Below, piece by piece: positions 30,201 to 40,112 of a stretch of DNA of 64,000 nucleotides; the stretch's first letter is position 1; the number at the start of each line of letters is the position of its first letter. The position numbers were made by a program, and so were the translations under genes. A model generated the notes under the pieces. The model searched no databases. It saw nothing but the letters and a program-made list of their open reading frames with translations, and was not told the DNA's origin. This DNA is from Lentisphaerae bacterium GWF2_44_16 (GTDB lineage Bacteria > Verrucomicrobiota > Lentisphaeria > Victivallales > GWF2-45-14), in NCBI GenBank assembly GCA_001803225.1, contig MHBF01000077.1:1-64000 (forward strand), written 5' to 3'.

Positions 30201-30228
30201 TTGACTTAGTCAGGATTTGTGATATAAT
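30201..30228 (+). promoter_or_regulatory. Candidate promoter TTGACT-16-TATAAT
   Basis: TTGACT 30201-30206, TATAAT 30223-30228. Confidence 0.6.
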
Positions 30229-30259
30229 AAATTTAAATGGATGAAAAGGGATTTTGGAG

Positions 30260-31606
30260 ATGAAAAAAGACAAAATATCAATAGTCCGTTCTTATATCCT
30301 GGAACAGATTGAAAACGGTTCTTTCAGGAAAGGTGAGAAGATTACCGGCGCTCGCGAAATAGCATCACTCATAGATGTATCTTTCCTGAAAGTTCAGCAG
30401 GGCACTGAAACCCTTGTGAGGGATGGAATACTTGAAAGCGCCGGACGCGTCGGTACCTTTGTATCAAAAGAATGGCAAAATACCATTCCCAGAGATTCCA
30501 TTAAAACTATCTATTCAAAGTATCCATGGTATTCAGAGTTCAAGGAATTACTGGAGTCTGAAATGCCCAAATGTCTTATCTGCAACGAATTGACGCATGG
30601 TGTTTTTGAAATAAATACCACTATAAATGCCCAAAGCAGGCAAAATGAATATATGGACCTCAGCCGGATATTTGATACGATTTATCCTGACAAATCAGAC
30701 TTCTTCATGCAACCTTTTCGCAGTTTTTATTCGGGGAACAAGCTTTTCGGCATACCTTTTATTTTTTCGCCGCGTGTCATGTTTTACAACAGGGAACTTT
30801 TATCAGAAGGCGGCTGTGAAGAACCGTCAGACGCCTGGACATGGGATGATTTTATAAACAGCATAAGAATACTGAAAAAGACATTTCCCCCTGAAAAGAT
30901 ATTCAACTGGACAGTTCAGGGATGGGGCAATTTCATATTTATGTCCGGAGGCTCTCTCATGCGTCCTTTGGAAAAAGACCCTGTCAGGATTGACAGCCCC
31001 GAAACAATAGACGGTCTCATGAAATATGCAGCCTTGAAAAAGGAAATGGAAATAAAAGATATCGCTAAAATATCGGACTTTGCCTATGACAGAGAACGCT
31101 TTGTTAAAGGTGAGATGGTTTTTCACATAGCGCCCAGGCAGATTATGACGTTTCTCAAAAATTCGGACTTCAGGAAATGGGGCAACGTCCCGATGCCCGG
31201 AAGAAAATTCACCAGTCAGGCCACTGACGTGATATGTGTAAGAAAATCTCTTGCCGATTTTCAGACGGCCTCGGATTTTGTAAGACTAATGCTGTCTCAG
31301 GAAATGCAGGACTTCATGGCGTCCAGATTTTATGCGATACCGGTACGCAAATCTTCCGCTTTCAAAAGCATCGATTTCGATCATCCCGGCGACACTATAT
31401 TCCTTGATGAAATACCTTATATGACCGCCGACTACAATCTGGCTTCCCCTGAAATATCTGAAATGTTGCGTTGCGGCCTTGAAGGCATATTCGAAACAGA
31501 TTGCGACATAGAAAAAGCCGTCCGTGAAGCGGCCGCCGCACTGCGGACTGTTCTACGTTTTAAAAATAATAATGGAAACTCCCTTAAATATCAGGAGGCT
31601 GTATGA
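30260..31606 (+). CDS. GntR-type HTH fused to extracellular-solute-binding-protein-like (SBP family 1) domain
   Basis: N-term [51 protein letters not shown]-term [43 protein letters not shown]. Confidence 0.85.
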   Translation: MKKDKISIVRSYILEQIENGSFRKGEKITGAREIASLIDVSFLKVQQGTETLVRDGILESAGRVGTFVSKEWQNTIPRDSIKTIYSKYPWYSEFKELLESEMPKCLICNELTHGVFEINTTINAQSRQNEYMDLSRIFDTIYPDKSDFFMQPFRSFYSGNKLFGIPFIFSPRVMFYNRELLSEGGCEEPSDAWTWDDFINSIRILKKTFPPEKIFNWTVQGWGNFIFMSGGSLMRPLEKDPVRIDSPETIDGLMKYAALKKEMEIKDIAKISDFAYDRERFVKGEMVFHIAPRQIMTFLKNSDFRKWGNVPMPGRKFTSQATDVICVRKSLADFQTASDFVRLMLSQEMQDFMASRFYAIPVRKSSAFKSIDFDHPGDTIFLDEIPYMTADYNLASPEISEMLRCGLEGIFETDCDIEKAVREAAAALRTVLRFKNNNGNSLKYQEAV

Positions 31607-32259
31607 AAAAAAGAAAAGGCAGGAAATATAAATTTACGCTTATCGAGCTCCTCGTTGTGATAGCGATTATAGCAATTTTAGCGGCAATGCTCCTGCCGTC
31701 TTTGCAGAAAGCGAGAGATACTGTCAAGCAGACCGCATGCAAAAACAACATGAAGCAATTCGGGGTGGCGCTTTTCCAATACACAGGCGAAAGCGCAGAT
31801 ATAATGCCGCTGGGCAATGTATATCCTCAGATACTTCTGCTCCCGGTAATATATCCGGATAAACGCATTGACAATTTTGAAATCAAAACCCTGTTCTGGT
31901 GTCCATCGGCGAAAGCGGACGAATATGCCGCAACGGTTACGGGGGCTCAGATGCAGCAGACTTGTATAGACTATCAGGCGAAACTTACCAATACTTATTC
32001 TTTTTGCCAGTCCCCTTCTGAACTAGGTCCTGTAAAAATAACCATGTTCAGCAAGCCTTCCAAATTTATATATGCCGCGGATGGCAAGGGCTCATTCAGA
32101 TTCTCCCAGTTTGATTTCGACGGACATGTCTTTTACAGGCATCCTTCCAATTCCCTCAGTGCTCTTTTCCTTGACGGGCATGTGGATGGGAAAAAATATA
32201 AACCCACAGTAACTGGGGCCCTCACTCAAAGTGGAATGCTCTCCGGTGAATTCAACTGA
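31603..32259 (+). CDS. Prepilin-type N-terminal domain protein with H-x(n)-DGH motif
   Basis: [46 protein letters not shown]; 4-bp ATGA overlap with upstream gene. Confidence 0.95.
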   Translation: MKKRKGRKYKFTLIELLVVIAIIAILAAMLLPSLQKARDTVKQTACKNNMKQFGVALFQYTGESADIMPLGNVYPQILLLPVIYPDKRIDNFEIKTLFWCPSAKADEYAATVTGAQMQQTCIDYQAKLTNTYSFCQSPSELGPVKITMFSKPSKFIYAADGKGSFRFSQFDFDGHVFYRHPSNSLSALFLDGHVDGKKYKPTVTGALTQSGMLSGEFN

Positions 32260-32289
32260 TAATAATTTTACAAATTAAAAAGGAGATAG

Positions 32290-35200
32290 TTGATGAGAAA
32301 ATTACTAAGCGGCCTTTTCGTTTCCTCACTCTGTATTTTGACTATTAACGCTGAAACTGTTCCGCTGACTTTGCAGAACCCTTCAAAGACTGAATACAAA
32401 AACTGGCCCCTTACTTTTGGTGTTCCCTTCGCAAAGGACGCCGTAAGTTCCGGTGATAAATTCATCCTCAAAGACTCATCTGGAAAAGAAATTCCGATAC
32501 AGACTGAAATTACTTCAACATGGAGTCTCAATGGTCCCGCCCGCTGGCTTTTGATTGATTTTCCAGCTGACCTGAACGGCTCTGAAAAACAAAACTACAC
32601 CTTTGAATACGGGAAAGATTTAAAAAACATTACTCCCGGTAAATCTATAACTGTAAAAAATATCGAACAGCCTTTTTCAGGTTACGAAATTCAGAACGAT
32701 TTTTTGAAACTGACAGTACGCAAAGACGCCTTCAACCTCTTTGATAGCGTTACGGCAAACGGCAAAGTGCTGGTCAAGGAAGCGAAGGATTCAGGCCCCT
32801 ATATTATTGACGCTTCGGGCAAGACATACATGGCGGCATGGGGCCAGCCTGACGAAGTGAAGATTGAAGAGGCCGGGCCTCTGCGTGTTGTTGTCTGCGC
32901 CAAAGGTTGGTATTATGCCAAAGACGGCGAGAAATTCTGCCGTTACCTTGTCAGGACTCATATTTTCGCCGACCAGCCGTTTGTCAAAGTCCTTTACACT
33001 TTCATAATAAGCGGCGATACCGACCGCGCCAAATTCAAGGACATAGGATTAAGCGTCCCGGTGGAAAGCGCGAAAGCCGTTTTCGGCGGGCTTGAAGGAA
33101 AAGCGTATCAGTCCTCTGGCAAATCGCAATATCTCCTCCAGTACGACTGCGACAAATTTGCCGTGCGCAAAGACGGAGAAACTCTTGAATGGGACAAAAA
33201 TCCCGATGGGAAAAAAGCCCCCGGCTGGATAAAGGTTTCGGGAAACAACGGTTCAGTTCTGATGTCTGTAAGGGATTTCTGGCAGCAGTTCCCGAAGGAG
33301 CTGGAATTCACGGATAAGTCACTTGTTTTTCACGCCTGGCCCTCGCACGGAATAGCAAAGACCGACAGAAAAATCGAAGACGCGATGATCCAGTATCTCT
33401 GGTTTGTTCACGAAGGAAAAGTCCTGGATTTCAAAGTCCCTGAAAGCTATATAAAGCACAAGGAGGGCCATTCTGAATATGAATACAGATATCTGGCTTC
33501 TGGCGCAAAGGCCAACTGCATGGGATTGGCGAAAACCCATGAACTGCTTTTTGCCTTTGAGAGCGCAGACAGCAAAAAAGATGATAAGATACTTGCGCTG
33601 TGGGACAGGACGCCTTCGTGCCTGGCATCTCCCGAATACATGTGTTCGACGGGTGTTTTTGGAAAGCTTCATCCTTATGACATCCAGAAATTCCCTGAAG
33701 TCGAAAAGGGCCTTTCAAGGGCGTTCGACTGCGAAAGGAGATTGGAAGACCACACAAGGGATTACGGGATGTTCAACTATGGTGACGGGCATACCGGATG
33801 GGACTTCAAGAGAAACAGGTGGTCGGACGTTTATCGCTGCTGGAGAGCGTTTCATCACGGCGCTCCGAGGGTGCCTTGGATATTGTACGTCCGCTCCGGC
33901 GACAGAAAATATCTTGATTTCGGCATACGCAGTGCCAGGCATCTCATGGATATAGATGTCTGCAATTATACAATACCTGAATTGGAAAAGAAGCCCTATC
34001 CTGACGGAAAAATTCTTGGCGCTTTGAATGATTACAAAGGTATTGTGCACTGGCATTCAGGCTCAAGGCTCTTCGATTATAATACACTGACCGATTTCAT
34101 GCTCTATTATTATTATCTGACAGGCGACAAAAAGGGTCTGGAAGCCGCAGTACAATGGGGAGAATCTGTAAAGAAAAGATACAACAAACCTTTTGGTCAC
34201 AGGGAAGGCGCCGGGACTACTTCGTCTCTTATAGATCTCTATCAGGCAACCTGGGATGAGGGATACAAAAAAATCATAGACAAACAAATGGAATACATGC
34301 TGTCCACGCAAAATATGGAAGAGAAAAACCAGAACGCAACAGCGCCGAAACAGAATTCTGATAACAAGGCTTTAAGCAACAGCGAACTTCCCTACGGCGC
34401 ATTTCCCCAGTGGGAAAACTATGCCCCGTGGATAGAGAAATACTGGCTTCTGACGGGTGATGAAAAAACAGGACAGAGAATTGTCGCATGGGCTGACGCG
34501 TACATCGCCGGATGGGGCGATTCATGTTCGCAGTACGGCGGAATACAGGTCAATATCCCGGCATACGCGTACTTTGTCAGCAAAGATCCGAAGTATCTTT
34601 CATACGGGATGAAACTGATGAATAATTTTATCAGCAGTATAGAGAATTCACCGGGATCGCTGATGGACGGTTTTGCACACAGTGGTCAAGTATCTCTCGG
34701 ATATGGTTATATGGCCCAGAGGCTTCCGTATTTACTGCAGGCTCTTTCCGAAGCAAAGGAACCGATAAAGGAAGATTGGAGCACATCTGATAAATTCTCT
34801 TTGCCTTTCAGTCTTATTTTCTCAAATAAGAATAAAACTCAGAACATTGATTTTATCCTGTTTGATGAAAAAGATGCTGATTTTAAAATTATCCTTGGCG
34901 GAATTGTAACTTATACAGATAAAAGTCCAATAAAAGTAACGGTGGTATCTCCTTCGGGGAAAAAAGTGGCGGAAAAGGACTTTACTCCTGGTAAAGGTTC
35001 CTTCGATCTTTCTCTGGCAGTCGCTCCTGACGGCGAAAAAGGCGCATACAAAGTGACTGTTTCGCGCAAAGGAAGTTACTGGTATCTTGCTAATCCAGTA
35101 AAAACAGAACCCGTTCTTAAAGCGGTTTTTCCTGTAACAAATAAAGTCTTTGTCACAAAGAATGGAAGCGGGGCTGGTTTTTATTTCATGGTCCCGGAGA

Positions 35201-35469
35201 AAGTGAAATCTTTTACTGTTAAAACCGTATCGAATGGTTATTTCGCTGTCTTTACCCCGGACGGTCAGTTGGCTGCAAAGGTAACATCGACGCCTGGAAA
35301 GGAAACCATCACTGAGGTAAAAACGAAACCGGATCAAACTGGAAAACTTTGGGGGCTGAGAGGCGATTTTGAAGGTTGTACTATGGAATTCTCAAGCAAA
35401 GACGCGGAGATACCGCCTTATTTCGCGACAAATCCTGAATTATTTTTTACACCAAAATCAAATAAATAA
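32290..35469 (+). CDS. Secreted PcRGLX/YetA-like (PL26-type exo-rhamnogalacturonan lyase-like) protein
   Basis: Signal peptide; VPLTLQNPSKTEYKNWPLTFGVPFAKDAV...IPIQTEITSTWSLNGPARWLLIDFPADL RIFT-barrel-like start; alpha/alpha-barrel-like middle (HHGAPRVPWILYVRSGDRKYLDFG). Confidence 0.75.
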   Translation: MMRKLLSGLFVSSLCILTINAETVPLTLQNPSKTEYKNWPLTFGVPFAKDAVSSGDKFILKDSSGKEIPIQTEITSTWSLNGPARWLLIDFPADLNGSEKQNYTFEYGKDLKNITPGKSITVKNIEQPFSGYEIQNDFLKLTVRKDAFNLFDSVTANGKVLVKEAKDSGPYIIDASGKTYMAAWGQPDEVKIEEAGPLRVVVCAKGWYYAKDGEKFCRYLVRTHIFADQPFVKVLYTFIISGDTDRAKFKDIGLSVPVESAKAVFGGLEGKAYQSSGKSQYLLQYDCDKFAVRKDGETLEWDKNPDGKKAPGWIKVSGNNGSVLMSVRDFWQQFPKELEFTDKSLVFHAWPSHGIAKTDRKIEDAMIQYLWFVHEGKVLDFKVPESYIKHKEGHSEYEYRYLASGAKANCMGLAKTHELLFAFESADSKKDDKILALWDRTPSCLASPEYMCSTGVFGKLHPYDIQKFPEVEKGLSRAFDCERRLEDHTRDYGMFNYGDGHTGWDFKRNRWSDVYRCWRAFHHGAPRVPWILYVRSGDRKYLDFGIRSARHLMDIDVCNYTIPELEKKPYPDGKILGALNDYKGIVHWHSGSRLFDYNTLTDFMLYYYYLTGDKKGLEAAVQWGESVKKRYNKPFGHREGAGTTSSLIDLYQATWDEGYKKIIDKQMEYMLSTQNMEEKNQNATAPKQNSDNKALSNSELPYGAFPQWENYAPWIEKYWLLTGDEKTGQRIVAWADAYIAGWGDSCSQYGGIQVNIPAYAYFVSKDPKYLSYGMKLMNNFISSIENSPGSLMDGFAHSGQVSLGYGYMAQRLPYLLQALSEAKEPIKEDWSTSDKFSLPFSLIFSNKNKTQNIDFILFDEKDADFKIILGGIVTYTDKSPIKVTVVSPSGKKVAEKDFTPGKGSFDLSLAVAPDGEKGAYKVTVSRKGSYWYLANPVKTEPVLKAVFPVTNKVFVTKNGSGAGFYFMVPEKVKSFTVKTVSNGYFAVFTPDGQLAAKVTSTPGKETITEVKTKPDQTGKLWGLRGDFEGCTMEFSSKDAEIPPYFATNPELFFTPKSNK

Positions 35470-35487
35470 AAAAGGAAAAAGGTAGAA

Positions 35488-36021
35488 ATGAGAACAAAGA
35501 TTTTAGTATTGGCAATAACGTCTCTCCTCTGGATGACGGCGTACAGTCAGGATCTCAGTATTTTTGAGGCGGCGCAGAAAAATAATCTGAACAAGGTCAG
35601 AGAATATAGCGGCAATGTGAACACTCCGGCGCAGGATGGAAGGGGCTGGACACCTCTGATAGCGGCGGCGTTCGCGGGACATGCCGACATGGTTAAGCTG
35701 CTCATAGAAAAAGACGCTGACGTCAACGCTAAAAGCAGCGGCAAGGGAGAGACCGCCTTAATGAGAGCAGTCGCATACCCCGAAATAGTAAAAATACTCC
35801 TCGATAAAAAAGCCGATATAAATATAGCAAACACCAGTACCGGATCTACAGCGTTGATGTTGGCAGCGGCGGCAGGCCATAAGGAAACAGTGAAAATACT
35901 GCTTGAGCACAAGCCTGATTTAAAAGTAAAAAATAAAGGCGGAAAAACGGCCCTGCAATGTGCCGCAAATGCTGAAATAACGGAGTTAATCAAAAATGCC
36001 GAAAGCATAAGTAATCAGTAG
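35488..36021 (+). CDS. Secreted ankyrin-repeat protein
   Basis: Signal peptide; repeats DGRGWTPLIAAAFAGHADMVKLLIEKDADVNAKS, GSTALMLAAAAGHKETVKILLEHKPDL. Confidence 0.92.
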   Translation: MRTKILVLAITSLLWMTAYSQDLSIFEAAQKNNLNKVREYSGNVNTPAQDGRGWTPLIAAAFAGHADMVKLLIEKDADVNAKSSGKGETALMRAVAYPEIVKILLDKKADINIANTSTGSTALMLAAAAGHKETVKILLEHKPDLKVKNKGGKTALQCAANAEITELIKNAESISNQ

Positions 36022-36046
36022 TTTTTTTAAAAAAGGATGATAATAG

Positions 36047-37615
36047 ATGAAGGCCTCCCCTGTATTTTCTTTCGCCCAAAAATTATATGAAAAAGAAATT
36101 GAAGCCGATATAAGGAATGATGCTTCGGATTGGTACGAGTTTTCAGTAGCGCCCGATGGAAAACTTGACGTAAAGGCCGGAACGGAAAGAGCTGTTCTTT
36201 ATGCGGTGTATGATGCTCTGGACGGAAAAAAATCGGGGAATGAAAAACCTGAATTTTCAATCCGCGGCCTTAACCCCTGCGAAAGCCTGAAAAGGCATAC
36301 AAAGGAACAGATAATAAAGCTGATTGACCGGATGGGCAGGTGGCGGATGAACACTATTATTATCCACTCAAACTACGGTTTTGTGAACCACAAAAATACA
36401 ATCGTGGAGGAATGCGCAAAAAGAGGGATTGAAATGACGCATTACACATATTCAAACCTTTCCTTCATGCGCGGTATTGAAAATACACACTTCGCGAAAG
36501 ACGAAAACGGAAAGCCCCTTTATGATAATCTGGAATGTGAAACAAGGCTCTGCGTAAACGACAAAGACGCTTTGAATAAATATGCTGAAGGCGTTAAAAA
36601 ATATCTCGGCGAACATTCTGATTACGAACGGATGCTCTTTGCCACGGCGGACGGACGCTCCCTTTGTCTGTGCCCGGCTTGCAGAAATAAAAACGCGATA
36701 GAACAATGGCAACCTGTATTCGATGTGTTTTTCGATACCGCTTACGGCAAACGCAAACTCGAAATGATATCCTATGTACAGCGTTTCAGCGTTCCTGCCG
36801 ATACATCAAGAATCAGCAAACTCGACAGTGTGATGTTTGATACACATATCCGCTATCCGAGAACTCCACTCGGGGTTTTTCATGAATTCATGAAAGAAGG
36901 TTATGATGTTGAAGTAAAAATGGACTCCCGGGCGGCACGGCCGGTAAATCTTTATCTGCTTGACAGGATTAAAGACTGGAGAAAGTCTTTCAGCGGTAAA
37001 CTTTATATCTTTGAAAATCTCATGATACAAGGCATTCTCGGCTGTCCCAGGCCCAATACTTCCGTTTACCTTGAGGATCTGAAAACTTTCAGGAAAGCTG
37101 GAGTTGACGGAGTGGTTTATGAATGTTTTGAACCTGGAATAAAGCCGTTTTTGAAATGTTTCGATAAAATAGCCGCCGCAATGTGGAACGTCAATGCCGT
37201 GTATGAAAAAGACAATTTTGAAAAAGCATATCTGGAGGATGGTGCTTCAGATACAGATCCCTGGGCAGTCTGGCCCGGATGCGAAAAATGGGACGGGGTG
37301 AGAAGCGATTATCCTATGTCCGAACTCTCTGTACTCTACTATAAGGTCATCAGATCTCCTGACAAGGATAATATTTTCAATATGATGGATTATGTCATGG
37401 AGCATGAAAACCGTGAGGACTTTGACTGGCTCTACATTTTATTTACAGGCATGAAAAAAGCCTTCAATATGGGATTCATCAGCCCTGAAAGTGAAAAGGA
37501 AAAACAGTTCCTCTGCATGAGAAAGCTCTGGGACTTTCAGGAATTGCGCCAAAATCCGCGGCAGGAGACTATAAATATTATCAAGTCTCTAATGGAGAAA
37601 GAACGTTCCAGCTGA
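36047..37615 (+). CDS. DUF4838/GH20-like TIM-barrel putative glycosidase without obvious signal peptide
   Basis: RAVLYAVYDALDG GlcNAcase-N-like; RMGRWRMNTIIIHSNYG; FATADGRSLCLCPACRN. Confidence 0.6.
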   Translation: MKASPVFSFAQKLYEKEIEADIRNDASDWYEFSVAPDGKLDVKAGTERAVLYAVYDALDGKKSGNEKPEFSIRGLNPCESLKRHTKEQIIKLIDRMGRWRMNTIIIHSNYGFVNHKNTIVEECAKRGIEMTHYTYSNLSFMRGIENTHFAKDENGKPLYDNLECETRLCVNDKDALNKYAEGVKKYLGEHSDYERMLFATADGRSLCLCPACRNKNAIEQWQPVFDVFFDTAYGKRKLEMISYVQRFSVPADTSRISKLDSVMFDTHIRYPRTPLGVFHEFMKEGYDVEVKMDSRAARPVNLYLLDRIKDWRKSFSGKLYIFENLMIQGILGCPRPNTSVYLEDLKTFRKAGVDGVVYECFEPGIKPFLKCFDKIAAAMWNVNAVYEKDNFEKAYLEDGASDTDPWAVWPGCEKWDGVRSDYPMSELSVLYYKVIRSPDKDNIFNMMDYVMEHENREDFDWLYILFTGMKKAFNMGFISPESEKEKQFLCMRKLWDFQELRQNPRQETINIIKSLMEKERSS

Positions 37616-37668
37616 AATTTTTCAAGTTCAGAATAATGTAACAAAGGACCTTTTTTTAATTTTCTCTG

Positions 37669-37697
37669 TTGACATTGTTCATAATATAGTATAAAAT
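37669..37697 (+). promoter_or_regulatory. Promoter TTGACA-17-TAAAAT upstream of cobalamin riboswitch
   Basis: TTGACA 37669-37674, TAAAAT 37692-37697, 17-bp spacer. Confidence 0.75.
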
Positions 37698-37710
37698 TAA
37701 AAGATAATTT

Positions 37711-37835
37711 GCTTTATAGAGAATTTCCGTGTAAACCGGAAGCGGTCGCGCCACTGTGAATGGGACAGTCCCATGAGCCAGACCTCTGTTAAGCTGATTG
37801 CGGTATGTCTCCGCGCAAGGGACGAACGTGACAGT
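37711..37835 (+). ncRNA. Cobalamin (B12) riboswitch
   Basis: TTTCCGTGTAAACCGGAAGCGGTCGCGCCACTGTGAATGGGACAGTCCCATGAGCCAGACCTCTG matches the cobalamin aptamer core; cbiZ lies downstream. Confidence 0.9.
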
Positions 37836-37851
37836 GATTTTATATAAACAA

Positions 37852-37894
37852 CTGCCGATGTTCTTCGTGAGGAGCGCATCGGCAGATTTTTTTT
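37852..37894 (+). terminator. Rho-independent terminator forming the likely expression platform of the riboswitch
   Basis: CTGCCGATG (37852-37860) / CATCGGCAG (37877-37885) followed by ATTTTTTTT. Confidence 0.9.
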
Positions 37895-37960
37895 GAGCCG
37901 TTTTCGGGTTCCCGTCTGCCTTGTGCCGTTCCGCAATCTATACGCAAAAGGCTTGTGATT

Positions 37961-38689
37961 ATGCTTATTTATAAGGACGGGACGTATCTGGTTGAAAAAA
38001 CAGACGGGCATGTGCATGTCTGTTTCAGTTCTCCAAGGCTGACGTTGAGTTCCGCCGTACTGAACGGCGGGGTCTGCCGTGCTTCACATCTCGTGAATAT
38101 GAAAGTTGACCAAAATTTTAACGGCGTGCGTACGGAATGCGGCCCTCCCGAAGAAGCATTGCTTGACTACATCAGACGCAACGGCTGGCAGGGCACTGCC
38201 GTGGGTATGATGACATCGACATTCATGGCGTCTTTCAGAATGACGCTTTCGAATGAACAGGATATTCATACAGCCGTTATATGCACCTCGGGACTGGCCA
38301 ACGCTAAACGGGCGGGAGACAGCGCCGAATACAGGTTTATGGCCCAGGAGGAAGATTACGCGCCCGCCGCCGGCACTATAAACCTCATCGCGATTACAGA
38401 TGCCAAACTTTCCCCGTCCGCCATGACCGAGGCTGTAATGATTATCACCGAAGCCAAGACTGCCGCCATGCAGGAGCTGGATGTCAAAAGTTATTCCAGC
38501 GGAAAAATTGCCACAGGCACCGGCACAGACAGCATAGCTGTGATAACAGGGGAAGGCCGGAATGTGAAGTATTGCGGAAAACATGTGATTTTTGGCGAAA
38601 TGCTCGCTAAAATGATTATTTCGACTATAAGAGATTCCGTATTGAAAAATGGTTCCGACTCCAATTTTCAGGAATTCAGAATAAACTAG
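37961..38689 (+). CDS. cbiZ: Adenosylcobinamide amidohydrolase
   Basis: SSAVLNGGVCRASHLVNMKV, VGMMTSTFMASF, CTSGLANAKRAGD, GTINLIAITDAKLSPSAMTEAVMIITEAKTAAMQELDV, TGTGTDSIAV. Confidence 0.92.
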   Translation: MLIYKDGTYLVEKTDGHVHVCFSSPRLTLSSAVLNGGVCRASHLVNMKVDQNFNGVRTECGPPEEALLDYIRRNGWQGTAVGMMTSTFMASFRMTLSNEQDIHTAVICTSGLANAKRAGDSAEYRFMAQEEDYAPAAGTINLIAITDAKLSPSAMTEAVMIITEAKTAAMQELDVKSYSSGKIATGTGTDSIAVITGEGRNVKYCGKHVIFGEMLAKMIISTIRDSVLKNGSDSNFQEFRIN

Positions 38690-38708
38690 TTAAAAGAAGG
38701 GATTGATA

Positions 38709-39560
38709 ATGTTTTCAAGGAAAAAGGCAGGAAGTATTTTCAGAGTTATGTTTTTTACGATTGTCGAGCTCCTGGTTGTGATAGGCATAATAGTGATACT
38801 GGCAGGAATTCTGCTGCCGGCACTGGTAAAGTCCAAAGACAAAGGGAAAAGCGCCAGTTGTATGTCAAACCTCAAACAGCTGGCCTTGGCGAATACTCAG
38901 TACTCAAATGATTTCAGCACTTATGTCTCATACAACCCCGGCCCTGTCGGTGGCAATGACGCCAGATGGCATGGGGTAAGAAAGGACAGCGGTTCTGATT
39001 TTGACCCTTCAAAAGGCCCTCTTGTTTCCTATCTTGGGGAAAGCGGCAAGGTTAAAGCCTGTCCCGGGATGCAGGATTTTGCCAGCGGTTTTGAAGCCGG
39101 ATGCGGGGGATACGGCTATAACGAGGCAGGCGTTGGTTCAACAAAATACCTCATAGGCTTTTCATGGCCTGATTATTCTCTGGTAACAGGCATGAAACCC
39201 GAAAAAATCGAAAACCCCGCATCAACTGTAATGTTCGCGGATGCCGCATACCTGAATTCGGGAGTTTTAATAGAATATTCTTCCGTTGAAGCCCCTTTTG
39301 CGCTTTGGGGGGCAACGACCGATAAGCTAAGGACCAAAAAGCCTACTTCCAGTTATTCTACTGCCACTGTACATTTCCGTCACGGGCGTTCAGCCAATAT
39401 TTCCTGGGTTGACGGACATGCCGACAGCCGCAAAATGACTTTTTCTCATACTTCCGGTATTTCCACCATCGCGGAACTCGAAAATGTCAATATAGGGAAT
39501 TTCGGTCCTGAGGATAATTCGCTTTATGATCCGTGGAACGACAATATACCTGAAAGCTGA
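38709..39560 (+). CDS. Prepilin-type N-terminal domain protein with H-x(n)-DGH motif
   Basis: FFTIVELLVVIGIIVILAGILLPALVKSKD; HFRHGRSANISWVDGH. Confidence 0.92.
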   Translation: MFSRKKAGSIFRVMFFTIVELLVVIGIIVILAGILLPALVKSKDKGKSASCMSNLKQLALANTQYSNDFSTYVSYNPGPVGGNDARWHGVRKDSGSDFDPSKGPLVSYLGESGKVKACPGMQDFASGFEAGCGGYGYNEAGVGSTKYLIGFSWPDYSLVTGMKPEKIENPASTVMFADAAYLNSGVLIEYSSVEAPFALWGATTDKLRTKKPTSSYSTATVHFRHGRSANISWVDGHADSRKMTFSHTSGISTIAELENVNIGNFGPEDNSLYDPWNDNIPES

Positions 39561-39575
39561 GAAAGGAGACTTTTT

Positions 39576-40112
39576 ATGCAGAATCTCAGAAAGACTTTCG
39601 TTAATTTAGGCGAAATGGTTATGGAAAAAAAGCTGGAATTTCGGAGAAAGCGCGAAAAAACCAGGCAGATAAAACGTTATTCGAAATCAGTGGTAAATAC
39701 AGTTGTTTTTCTGGCTGTATTCAGCGGCATGGGTTTTGTCTCATATAAAGTTTTCCACGATGAGAACAGGCGTCCGCCCGCTGTTTATACGGCACTTGAA
39801 GACCAGACTGAAATAAAAAAGATTTCAGCCTGTATTGAAGTGACTTTGAAAGACTATGTTTCCGGAGGTAAAAAATTCAGTCCGGAGAAACTTTCAGGAA
39901 TATCCCCTCAGATAACCGCGATATGGAACAGTCTTTTTCAGGATATCGCCAATCCCGGAACTGCCGTGGTACTGAACGTAAAGTCTATTTCCGGACATGA
40001 GAGTATTTTAAAGGCGGAGTGTGTCGCCGGTGAAAACGGTCGTTTTGTTTTTACCCTGCGCCGTGCGGGGAATAAGTTTTCGGTAATAGGCATAGACCGT
40101 CTCAGAAGCTGA
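39576..40112 (+). CDS. Hypothetical single-pass membrane protein
   Basis: Intact ORF 16 nt after pseudopilin-like gene; basic N-terminus then VVNTVVFLAVFSGMGFVSYKVF. Confidence 0.7.
   Translation: MQNLRKTFVNLGEMVMEKKLEFRRKREKTRQIKRYSKSVVNTVVFLAVFSGMGFVSYKVFHDENRRPPAVYTALEDQTEIKKISACIEVTLKDYVSGGKKFSPEKLSGISPQITAIWNSLFQDIANPGTAVVLNVKSISGHESILKAECVAGENGRFVFTLRRAGNKFSVIGIDRLRS

Noticed and set aside
33431-33955. Several 60-160 aa ORFs inside the PL26-like gene
   Set aside because: All overlap a strongly coding frame; consistent with alternate-frame artefacts
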